Below are positions 1 through 5,738 of a DNA stretch of 15,065 bases, piece by piece. This DNA comes from Proteobacteria bacterium UBA6492 (GTDB lineage: Bacteria; Pseudomonadota; Gammaproteobacteria; UBA6429; Thiohalophilaceae). The notes under the pieces are model-generated. The model saw only the letters and a program-made list of their open reading frames with translations. It searched no databases and was not told the origin of the DNA. The position numbers and the translations under genes are program-made. The stretch covers positions 1 through 15,065 of the forward strand of contig DJMK01000150.1 of assembly GCA_002436485.1 (NCBI GenBank), given 5' to 3'. Numbering within the stretch: the first letter of the stretch is position 1; the number at the start of each line of letters is the position of its first letter.

Positions 1-36
1 TACGCTGGGAAATGCGCTAGCGCATTTCCCAGCGTA
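1..36. repeat. Perfect 36-bp palindrome at the window edge
   Basis: Bases 1-18 are the exact reverse complement of bases 19-36, with no unpaired centre. It lies inside the open reading frame of the methyltransferase gene on the minus strand. The arm at 19-36 encodes residues that suit the protein (RTLGNAL), while the outer arm is only its mirror image. A perfect zero-loop palindrome exactly at a sequence end is what a fold-back assembly or amplification artefact looks like. A genuine inverted repeat cannot be excluded. Confidence 0.9.
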
Positions 37-776
37 CGAATCCAGTCCTCTGCCAGGAAGTTAACTTCTGACAGATATTCATCGGCTTCATTAATCGTAG
101 TCTGTGTTCTTAATGCAGCGATACGTTCCAGTAAACGTTGATCGCTGGATGGCCTGTCCTGGTAGCAAAAAACACCGTCATGCCAGCAAACGAATTGTTC
201 ATAGATGTTTTCACCCTGCAGGTGGAATCGTCGCACCGGCATGGCATCGAGTAATTCATTGGCAATGACAACACCACTAAAATCATTGGGCAGTACATCC
301 AGCCATTGAACTCTCTGTATGGCTTGCGGATAGATAGCCTGAATCGTCTCCTGTTGACGAGCACGCAATTCACCACTTAACTCAAGAATAAAATAGGTCT
401 GCGGTAACGCATCTTGCGCAGCAAGTTGTTTGAGCAGGTTTGCTGCCAGCACGCCGCTACCGGCGCCAATTTCCAGTATATTGCCGGACAGATCGGTCTG
501 TAGCGCAAAATTTGCCAGGCAATGGGCAAACAGGGGTGAAACCTCTGGTGCTGTGACGAAATCGCCCGAAGCGCCAAACTTTTGCGAACCGCAACGGTAG
601 TAACCATAGTCTGACATATACAAAGCCATCTGCATGTAATCTTCGAAACTGATTGCACCACCCGCCCTTTCAATCTGCTGGTGTATTTTTTCCAGCGCCA
701 GCAGATGATGCGCCATGGCCTCTTCGCCTGGCCGTGGCAATTCTCGTTGATGGGTTGTTACTGGGCGACGGGGCAT
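1..776 (-). CDS. MidA/NDUFAF7-family SAM-dependent methyltransferase (partial, C-terminus missing)
   Basis: This is the N-terminal 258 residues of a class I SAM-dependent methyltransferase of the MidA (COG1565, DUF185) family. The mitochondrial relative NDUFAF7 methylates an arginine of a complex I subunit; the bacterial substrate is not established. Visible motifs are GDFVTAPEVSPLF (residues 71-83), the SAM-binding glycine motif LEIGAGSGVL (101-110) and ANELLDAMPV (172-181), all typical of the family. The frame is open to the window edge and the C-terminal third is absent. Residues after about 253 come from the suspect arm of the edge palindrome. The start at 776 is the first ATG after an in-frame TAA, and the early LPRPGEEAMAHH stretch resembles homologue N-termini; Met21 (position 716), preceded by AAGAGG, is an alternative. 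The gene is divergent from the pteridine reductase gene, a pairing seen in other gammaproteobacteria. Confidence 0.88.
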   Translation of the reverse strand, partial: MPRRPVTTHQRELPRPGEEAMAHHLLALEKIHQQIERAGGAISFEDYMQMALYMSDYGYYRCGSQKFGASGDFVTAPEVSPLFAHCLANFALQTDLSGNILEIGAGSGVLAANLLKQLAAQDALPQTYFILELSGELRARQQETIQAIYPQAIQRVQWLDVLPNDFSGVVIANELLDAMPVRRFHLQGENIYEQFVCWHDGVFCYQDRPSSDQRLLERIAALRTQTTINEADEYLSEVNFLAEDWIRTLGNALAHFPA

Positions 777-844
777 AATGTCGGTGTGTTAGGATATGAA
801 ATGCGTTACAGTTGTAATAATAAGAGTAACAAGGATACCACAGC

Positions 845-1579
845 ATGGCCGACAACAAGGTCGTCTTGATAACCGGGGCCGCCCACCGCATCGGTGCAGT
901 GACAGCCCGTCACCTGCACCAGTCAGGAATGAATGTCGTGCTGCATTACCGCTCTTCGCGCAAGGCTGCGCAAGCACTCCAGGAAGAACTCAATGCTGAA
1001 CGGGATAACTCGGTAGTACTGGTACAGGCTGATTTGCTGGCAACCCATGCCCTGCCTGCGCTGATCAAGGAAGCGCACGCGGCATGGAACCGGCTGGACG
1101 TACTGATTAATAATGCCTCAACCTTTTACCGGACTCCCCTGGACAAGGCCGATGATGAACAATGGGATGACCTGATTGGCACCAACCTGAAGGTACCTTT
1201 TTTTCTTGCCAAGGCAGCTGCTGCCTACCTGCGCGAGCATCATGGCTGCATCGTCAACATGGTCGACATTCATGCCGAGCGGCCGTTAAAAGGGTTCCCT
1301 ATATATAGTATGGCGAAAGCCGGCCTGGTCATGCTGACCAAGTCACTGGCCTGCGAGCTGGGGCCGGAGGTCCGCGTCAATGCCATCGCACCTGGTGCCA
1401 TACTTTGGCCAGAAGATCTGGATGAAGTTACCAAGCAGCGCATTCTTAATAAAACCTTCCTAAAGCGAAAAGGTGAACCAGAGGATATTGCCAAGGCAAT
1501 CAACTTCCTGGTGAATGATGCGCCCTACATGACCGGGCAGATACTTGCAGTCGATGGTGGCCGGTCGCTGAATACCTGA
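845..1579 (+). CDS. folM: Pteridine reductase (FolM-like short-chain dehydrogenase)
   Basis: A 244-residue short-chain dehydrogenase/reductase of the pteridine reductase group (PTR1, FolM). These cytosolic enzymes use NADPH to reduce dihydropterins or dihydrofolate; E. coli FolM reduces dihydromonapterin. The nucleotide-binding motif is TGAAHRIG (residues 10-17, with Arg15 as in PTR1), followed by HYRSS (34-38) and NNAS (89-92). The catalytic Tyr154 and Lys158 are in YSMAKAG. The usual SDR catalytic serine is replaced by Asp141 (NMVD), the hallmark that separates pteridine reductases from generic SDRs. The C-terminus has the expected MTGQILAVDGG. The start is supported by AAGGA at 831-835, nine bases upstream. 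The gene converges on folK, and the nearby folB and folK make pterin intermediates. It could instead act as a dihydrofolate reductase substitute; sequence alone does not decide. Confidence 0.87.
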   Translation: MADNKVVLITGAAHRIGAVTARHLHQSGMNVVLHYRSSRKAAQALQEELNAERDNSVVLVQADLLATHALPALIKEAHAAWNRLDVLINNASTFYRTPLDKADDEQWDDLIGTNLKVPFFLAKAAAAYLREHHGCIVNMVDIHAERPLKGFPIYSMAKAGLVMLTKSLACELGPEVRVNAIAPGAILWPEDLDEVTKQRILNKTFLKRKGEPEDIAKAINFLVNDAPYMTGQILAVDGGRSLNT

Positions 1580-1590
1580 GAATTCTCAGG
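1575..1590. repeat. Perfect palindrome containing both convergent stop codons
   Basis: CCTGAGAATTCTCAGG is a perfect 16-bp palindrome. The TGA stop of the pteridine reductase gene (1577-1579) and the TGA stop of folK on the opposite strand (1586-1588) are mirror images within it. In RNA it would form a six-pair stem with an AAUU loop from either direction. No U-run follows on either side, so a classical bidirectional terminator is not supported. Confidence 0.9.
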
Positions 1591-2080
1591 CTTGCCAGTC
1601 AAATTCAATTGGCGTGAGTTGTTGCCTGGACTTGTCGTAGTCGTCCCATAACTTTGCAAACGAAACACCAGACACCGGGTGACATTGCTGTGGTACGAGT
1701 TCTGCCATGGGCCACAGCACAAAAGCATTTTGAGTAATTTCATCGCGCGGAATCTGGATACCATCTTCGTTCATTACCATGTCGTCATATAGCAGTAAAT
1801 CCAGATCCAGTGTACGCGAAGAAAATTTGGGGCCACTCCGTTCGCGCCCAAACTGATCCTCGATGCGATGCAGCACTTCAGAGACATGATGCACACTTGC
1901 ATCGGTATCTGCACCTACCACCAGGTTCAGAAACTTGTCACCTTCGAAGCCGACAGCCTCGCTTTCATAAACCGAAGAGATAAGCAGCGTATCGAACTGC
2001 TCACATAACGCCTGCACTGCGCCGCGAATATTTTTTTCTGCATCGATATTACTGCCGATACTGATATAAATGCGTGCCAT
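1586..2080 (-). CDS. folK: 6-hydroxymethyl-7,8-dihydropterin pyrophosphokinase (HPPK)
   Basis: A 164-residue HPPK, which transfers pyrophosphate from ATP to 6-hydroxymethyl-7,8-dihydropterin in folate synthesis. The N-terminal YISIGSNI stretch is typical. The signature region SRTLDLDLLLYDD (residues 88-100) holds the two Mg-binding aspartates, Asp92 and Asp94, matching Asp95 and Asp97 of E. coli. ESEAVGF (39-45) and the late ITQNAFVLWPMAEL (about 114-127) also fit. The length is close to the E. coli protein. The start is three bases after the folB stop codon, with AGGA seven bases upstream of the ATG, so it is very probably co-transcribed and translationally coupled with folB. Confidence 0.95.
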   Translation of the reverse strand: MARIYISIGSNIDAEKNIRGAVQALCEQFDTLLISSVYESEAVGFEGDKFLNLVVGADTDASVHHVSEVLHRIEDQFGRERSGPKFSSRTLDLDLLLYDDMVMNEDGIQIPRDEITQNAFVLWPMAELVPQQCHPVSGVSFAKLWDDYDKSRQQLTPIEFDWQA

Positions 2081-2083
2081 GTA

Positions 2084-2443
2084 CTAGTCCTGACGTTTAC
2101 CACGCTCGATGACTATACCCACACCACTGGCACCACGAATAGCGCCTATCTTGTTCAGCTTGAGACGTACCCATGGTACGGAAAATTCAGAAAGGATAAT
2201 CTCGGTGACACGCTCGGCCAGCGTCTCGACCAGCTGGAATTCGCTTTCTTCGACATACTGGATAATGCGTTTGGCCACGGCCTTGTAATCCAGCGTATCA
2301 TCGATACTGTCGGTTGCAGCGGCCTTTTTTATATCCGCAGCCATCTCAAGGTCGATAATGACTGTTTGCTTGGTTTCGCGCTCCCAGTCAAAAATACCAA
2401 TGATGGTTTCAATACGCAGATCATCCAGAAATATAATATCCAT
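2084..2443 (-). CDS. folB: Dihydroneopterin aldolase
   Basis: A 119-residue dihydroneopterin aldolase, the enzyme before FolK in folate synthesis. It splits dihydroneopterin to hydroxymethyldihydropterin and glycolaldehyde, and in E. coli also epimerises it to dihydromonapterin. Family landmarks are GIFDWER (residues 16-22), LDYKAV (51-56), LVETLAE (71-77), PWVRLKLNK (90-98) and SGVGIVIERG (106-115). Lys98 is the conserved catalytic lysine. The residue after it is Ile99, where E. coli and many homologues have Pro (KPGA), a mild departure beside the active site. It is the first gene of the folB-folK unit and is divergent from plsY across 129 bases. No strong Shine-Dalgarno sequence precedes the ATG. 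Confidence 0.94.
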   Translation of the reverse strand: MDIIFLDDLRIETIIGIFDWERETKQTVIIDLEMAADIKKAAATDSIDDTLDYKAVAKRIIQYVEESEFQLVETLAERVTEIILSEFSVPWVRLKLNKIGAIRGASGVGIVIERGKRQD

Positions 2444-2541
2444 GTGCCGATTCTTTTATTTACAGTGTTGTTCTACAAGGTACATAAGCATAGCGTAATA
2501 TAAACGACAAAACACCTCTGGTTTGCTCACTGTCGTATCTT

Positions 2542-2547
2542 TATAAT
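2542..2547 (+). promoter_or_regulatory. Candidate -10 element for plsY
   Basis: A perfect TATAAT lies 25 bases before the plsY ATG in the plsY/folB divergent gap. No convincing -35 hexamer sits 16-18 bases upstream: TTGCTC at 2523-2528 leaves only a 13-base spacer. It would give a short leader of about 20 bases. No clear Shine-Dalgarno sequence follows. Confidence 0.4.
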
Positions 2548-2572
2548 AAGCAAAAATCATAAAACCCCGATC

Positions 2573-3184
2573 ATGACGACTATCGAAATTCTGCTCATTG
2601 TTGCTGCCTACCTGGTTGGATCAGTCTCTGCTGCCATTATTGTTTGCAAGCTGATGAGCCTGCCTGATCCACGTACCATCGGCTCGGGCAATCCAGGTGC
2701 CACCAACGTGTTACGTGTCGGTGGCAAGAAGGCCGCGGCCATTACGTTGTTTGCCGATATGCTCAAGGGTCTGTTGCCCGTATTGGTCGCGCAATTATTG
2801 CAGGTATCAGAACTCGTGCTGGCGCTAGTGGGATTCGCAGCATTCATTGGTCACCTGTTTCCCGTGTTCTTCGGTTTCAAGGGAGGTAAAGGCGTTGCCA
2901 CCATGCTCGGCGTGTTGTTCGGGTTTCACTGGGCCGTCGGACTTGCCACTGCCGGTACCTGGCTGCTGGTGGCCAAGGTTTTCAAAATCTCGTCATTGTC
3001 AGCACTGATCGCGACTGCACTCGCACCGGTTTATATCTATCTGATCATCGGCACCAGCGAACCGTTAATTATTTCCACCAGCGTAATGACCTTGATTCTC
3101 TTCTGGCGCCACAGGAGCAACATTTCACGCCTGTTAAAAGGTGAAGAAGGCAAGGTTGGCAAGCAAGACAGTCCAACGGAATAA
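2573..3184 (+). CDS. plsY: Acyl-phosphate:glycerol-3-phosphate acyltransferase
   Basis: A 203-residue polytopic inner-membrane protein of the PlsY (YgiH) family, which moves an acyl group from acyl-phosphate to glycerol-3-phosphate to make lysophosphatidic acid. The three conserved loop motifs are present: GSGNPGATNVLR (residues 37-48), GHLFPVFFGFKGGKG (93-107) and RHRSNISRLLKGEE (179-192). About five hydrophobic segments are visible (roughly 5-27, 55-75, 82-100, 112-134 and 140-175). The length matches the family. The ATG sits just before the first membrane helix as usual, although no clear ribosome binding site is present. The divergent arrangement with folB is common in gammaproteobacteria; here plsY is separated from tsaD by about 7 kb. 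Confidence 0.95.
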   Translation: MTTIEILLIVAAYLVGSVSAAIIVCKLMSLPDPRTIGSGNPGATNVLRVGGKKAAAITLFADMLKGLLPVLVAQLLQVSELVLALVGFAAFIGHLFPVFFGFKGGKGVATMLGVLFGFHWAVGLATAGTWLLVAKVFKISSLSALIATALAPVYIYLIIGTSEPLIISTSVMTLILFWRHRSNISRLLKGEEGKVGKQDSPTE

Positions 3185-3202
3185 AAATAAATTCCCTGAT
3201 AC

Positions 3203-3211
3203 TGCTATACT
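3203..3211 (+). promoter_or_regulatory. Candidate extended -10 promoter for the diguanylate cyclase gene
   Basis: TGCTATACT matches the extended -10 pattern TGnTATAAT with one mismatch, about 40 bases before the ATG at 3251. A good -35 element is not visible, which extended -10 promoters can tolerate. It lies in the 66-base gap after plsY and would allow the cyclase gene to be transcribed independently. Confidence 0.4.
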
Positions 3212-3250
3212 TAACCTGAACTCATATCAAAGCCTGCCAGGCTACGAATC

Positions 3251-4003
3251 ATGACGGCACTTTCAGCCAAACAGGTCATCATCCGTATCAGTATCATCAT
3301 CGCGGTATCCGAGCTGGTGATCATGTATACATTGGGAAGGTTCTTTCCCCGGCTGGATTTAATTCAACAAACAGTGCTGGATACCCTGTCACTGGTCATA
3401 CTGGATGCCCCTGCCATCTATTTCTGGGTAATCAAACCTTTTATCAAAGCACGTGATGAAACGCTGGCGCAGGTCAGTTACCTGGCACTGACTGATTCAC
3501 TCACGCAAATTTCAAACCGCCGCCAGATCATGCAGCTATTGCAAATGACGATTGCCAACTGCAAGCGCCATAAACTCTACGGAGCACTATTACTCATCGA
3601 TCTGAATGACTTCAAACCAATTAACGATAATTACGGACATGACGCGGGTGATGCTGTACTGGTTGAAGTTGCCAATCGGTTAAAAACCCTGGTGCGTGAA
3701 GTGGACGCCGTCGGACGACTTGGTGGTGATGAGTTTATCATTATCCTGCCACGTCTTGGTGATGACGAGGCGACCGCCATAAACGAACTGGGACATATTA
3801 CAGAACGTGTTGTTACCTCGCTGCGCTGGCCCATTACTTTTGACGAACACAAGTTTCAGGTAACCGCCAGCATCGGCATATGTATCCTTGATAAACAGAT
3901 AACTGATGATGAGACAGTCATCAAGCATGCGGACGAAGCTATGTATATTGCAAAACAGGACAAACAGGATTTTTCAGTCAATATATATCGTCCTGATACC
4001 TGA
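3251..4003 (+). CDS. Membrane-anchored GGDEF diguanylate cyclase
   Basis: A 250-residue protein with two N-terminal membrane segments (about 9-27 and 44-62) followed by a complete GGDEF domain (about 78-245). It is expected to join two GTP into cyclic di-GMP at the inner membrane. The active-site loop is RLGGDEF (GGDEF at 158-162). Supporting motifs are LTDSLTQISNRR (80-91), DLNDFKPINDNYGHDAGD (117-134) and ASIGI (206-210). A product-inhibition I-site, RxxD (Arg149 to Asp152), lies at the usual spacing before the loop, so feedback control is likely. There is no recognisable large sensor domain; the only input region is the short segment between the two helices. It ends convergent with the thioredoxin gene, 42 bases apart, with no obvious terminator in the gap. 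Confidence 0.93.
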   Translation: MTALSAKQVIIRISIIIAVSELVIMYTLGRFFPRLDLIQQTVLDTLSLVILDAPAIYFWVIKPFIKARDETLAQVSYLALTDSLTQISNRRQIMQLLQMTIANCKRHKLYGALLLIDLNDFKPINDNYGHDAGDAVLVEVANRLKTLVREVDAVGRLGGDEFIIILPRLGDDEATAINELGHITERVVTSLRWPITFDEHKFQVTASIGICILDKQITDDETVIKHADEAMYIAKQDKQDFSVNIYRPDT

Positions 4004-4045
4004 CGATACTTTCTATGACTCTACATAAAAATTCAGGCCGGTAAA

Positions 4046-4594
4046 CTACTCGTTGATAATTTTTTCCAGCAATTGCCTGGTCTTTGCGCGGTCCCATAGA
4101 ACATGGCCATTTGCCCTGAAGCGAATCATGCCTTCTTTGTCTACCAGGTATGTCGATGGCAACGCCTTTACCTTGTAGTCAAACATTGCCTTGCCATACT
4201 GGTCAATCAAGACAGGCAGATTGATATCATGCTGTAAAACATAGTTGCTAACCGCATTCTTATTATCTGCTGCTATGGCAAGTATTGTTAACCCTTTGTT
4301 GTTGAAATCTTCATGCAACCGTTGCAATGCGGGAAACTCTTCCCGACAAGGTACACACCAGCTTGCCCAGAAATGTATAAGTCTCACACCATCCATATGC
4401 TCATAAGGTTCGTTAACATTCGTCTTCAGAAAAGGTAGATTGACTGGCGGTGCAGCAACAGGGACGACTGCCTGCAAATTCTTTTCAGATGAAAAAAAAT
4501 CGCTATCGGCAGGGAAAACCGATAGCGAAACTGTCATCAGACAGACTAGGATGAAAATCTTTCTCAGAAGGACACTGAACCGGTTACTAACCAT
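4046..4594 (-). CDS. TlpA/ResA-like periplasmic thioredoxin-fold protein
   Basis: A 182-residue exported thioredoxin-like protein. Residues 1-29 form a signal peptide (basic start, hydrophobic core IFILVCLMTVSLSV, cleavage near FPA). The redox motif is WCVPC (Cys80, Cys83), preceded by HFWAS. The cis-proline is Pro146 in KALPSTYLVDKEG. The length and layout fit the TlpA/ResA/DsbE group (AhpC-TSA/Redoxin fold), which reduces specific periplasmic disulfides, for instance in cytochrome c or copper-site assembly; the partner here is unknown. The ATG lies 31 bases inside the end of the upstream barrel gene, in another frame, suggesting translational coupling. It is not an SCO/SenC protein: the motif is CxxC, not CxxxC. 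Confidence 0.88.
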   Translation of the reverse strand: MVSNRFSVLLRKIFILVCLMTVSLSVFPADSDFFSSEKNLQAVVPVAAPPVNLPFLKTNVNEPYEHMDGVRLIHFWASWCVPCREEFPALQRLHEDFNNKGLTILAIAADNKNAVSNYVLQHDINLPVLIDQYGKAMFDYKVKALPSTYLVDKEGMIRFRANGHVLWDRAKTRQLLEKIINE

Positions 4595-5613
4595 CGTGCA
4601 TCAAGTACCTGCTGATAACCATTCACTTTCTGGTACACCGGCGTTTGATATTTGACCTCAATACTGCCGGTTGTTTCAGGTATCCTGAACTGGACGCCTG
4701 GCGTCAACAAAACCGAGGTCAACCCTGTATAGGCAGTGTTGTCTACCATCGATACCAGTGGACGACTGTACTTACCATCATGATCCGTGTCTTGCTGTGT
4801 CTTGATCATGTTGAGCTCGATACCAAGATTGACGTAGTTAGTCGTCTGGTAACGCATTACCAGATCTATACCGGCCTGGTCACCGAACTCATAACCTTCG
4901 TCACCTTCAGTCGTCAGGTGATAAAAGGCATTTACCTGGGTAACCAAGGGGTAAAAAGCGCGCATATAGTTAAGAGTAAACAGGCCGTCCCAGGAACCAC
5001 TACCCAGTTGCATCATGGCATGCACATAATTACCACTTGCAGTGAGTTCATCATTTTTACCGGTTGGCGTCTTGATACCAATACCCAGAGTCAGCCGTTC
5101 GGTTGGGCGCACCGGTGCATCCGTATAGGCGGTATAAAATGCCAGCAAGGAAATATCACCAAGCCCGGCGATTTCTTCCATGCTCATATCCATAGTCATA
5201 CCCGCACCATTACGCATGCGCATATCCATGTTATTGCGTAGCAATGGCACAATGCCCATCATGGTCCAGCGCTCGTTAAGAGGTCGCGCGCCAATAAAGG
5301 AAAGTTTTTCCATGGTCATTTTGGTAGGTACGCTGTACATGGAACCCGGCACCCAGTTAGCATCCAGTACTGCATCCGGCGACACTTCGGTAGTACCATT
5401 GAGAATAGTCTGCATGTCACTGTGCTCATACTGCACTGCGAAACCAAAATTTTCGGCCAGTGTCACGCCCGAGCTGTTAGCACCTGCCAGGCAGCAGGAC
5501 AGACCACACTCACCCAGGGCCCTTGCTTGCATACTGCTTATCAGCAGCAGCGTTGATAAAATAGTACCGGTCAGGAATTTATTTTTTATGTTGGTTTTTA
5601 GACTGCTTGCCAT
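4564..5613 (-). CDS. Outer-membrane beta-barrel protein with a Met-rich loop (unknown function)
   Basis: A 349-residue exported protein, probably an outer-membrane beta-barrel. A signal peptide covers about residues 1-32 (core FLTGTILSTLLLISS, ending QARA). Alternating hydrophobic/polar strands run throughout and the last residue is Phe, as in many barrels. Three cysteines follow the signal peptide at once (Cys36, Cys39, Cys40 in ECGLSCC). A Met-rich stretch at about 129-145 (MDMRMRN, MTMDMSM) could bind soft metals. DTDHDG (275-280) fits a DxDxDG calcium-loop pattern. It loosely resembles the MetA-pathway-type barrel transporters, but I cannot name it. The start at 5613 is preferred over an in-frame ATG at 5709 because it gives a proper signal peptide and leaves the regulatory palindrome at 5690-5704 outside the gene. 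It overlaps the downstream thioredoxin gene by 31 bases. Confidence 0.8.
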   Translation of the reverse strand: MASSLKTNIKNKFLTGTILSTLLLISSMQARALGECGLSCCLAGANSSGVTLAENFGFAVQYEHSDMQTILNGTTEVSPDAVLDANWVPGSMYSVPTKMTMEKLSFIGARPLNERWTMMGIVPLLRNNMDMRMRNGAGMTMDMSMEEIAGLGDISLLAFYTAYTDAPVRPTERLTLGIGIKTPTGKNDELTASGNYVHAMMQLGSGSWDGLFTLNYMRAFYPLVTQVNAFYHLTTEGDEGYEFGDQAGIDLVMRYQTTNYVNLGIELNMIKTQQDTDHDGKYSRPLVSMVDNTAYTGLTSVLLTPGVQFRIPETTGSIEVKYQTPVYQKVNGYQQVLDARWLVTGSVSF

Positions 5614-5655
5614 GATGAAATCTTTCACGTCATTACATGCGACAAGTCTAGGGAA

Positions 5656-5669
5656 TTGTGAAGAATCAC
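5656..5669. promoter_or_regulatory. Possible FNR/CRP-family operator
   Basis: TTGTGAAGAATCAC contains the perfect inverted repeat GTGA-N4-TCAC. It matches 7 of 10 fixed positions of the FNR pattern TTGAT-N4-ATCAA and has CRP-like TGTGA character with short spacing. It lies between the barrel gene and regB, 20 bases from the RegA-like box. The match is weak enough to be chance. Confidence 0.27.
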
Positions 5670-5689
5670 GGAATGTGACACAGTGCCGC

Positions 5690-5704
5690 GCGACAAATTG
5701 TCGC
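5690..5704. promoter_or_regulatory. RegA/PrrA-like binding box
   Basis: GCGACAAATTGTCGC is a perfect inverted repeat with seven-base arms around one central base. It fits GCGNC-N5-GNCGC, the paired half-site rule described (as I recall it) for RegA/PrrA-family regulators. It lies 35 bases before the regB start and 77 bases before the divergent barrel gene start. A further GCGAC half-site occurs at 5639-5643. Because regA itself is in this locus, autoregulation and control of the divergent unit are plausible. Confidence 0.55.
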
Positions 5705-5738
5705 AGCATACGATAGAGCTCAAGAGTTACAATAAGGT

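Noticed and set aside
110..891. Short minus-strand open frames inside the methyltransferase region
   Set aside because: They are out of frame with the continuous 258-codon methyltransferase reading, which carries the SAM and MidA motifs.
1299..1312. TATATATAGTATGG inside the pteridine reductase gene, resembling a -10 region
   Set aside because: It encodes the conserved catalytic PIYSMAK segment and has no matching -35 or downstream gene.
4004..4045. Search for a bidirectional terminator between the convergent cyclase and thioredoxin genes
   Set aside because: No inverted repeat of useful length with a flanking T or A run was visible.
5614..5709. Extended start of the barrel gene at 5709
   Set aside because: The added 32 residues precede a proper signal peptide, look non-coding, and would overlap the regulatory palindrome.
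4645..5716. Two long plus-strand open frames (198 and 178 codons) opposite the barrel gene
   Set aside because: They lie wholly antisense to a gene with signal peptide and family-like features, show no recognisable domain, and read as codon-composition shadows.
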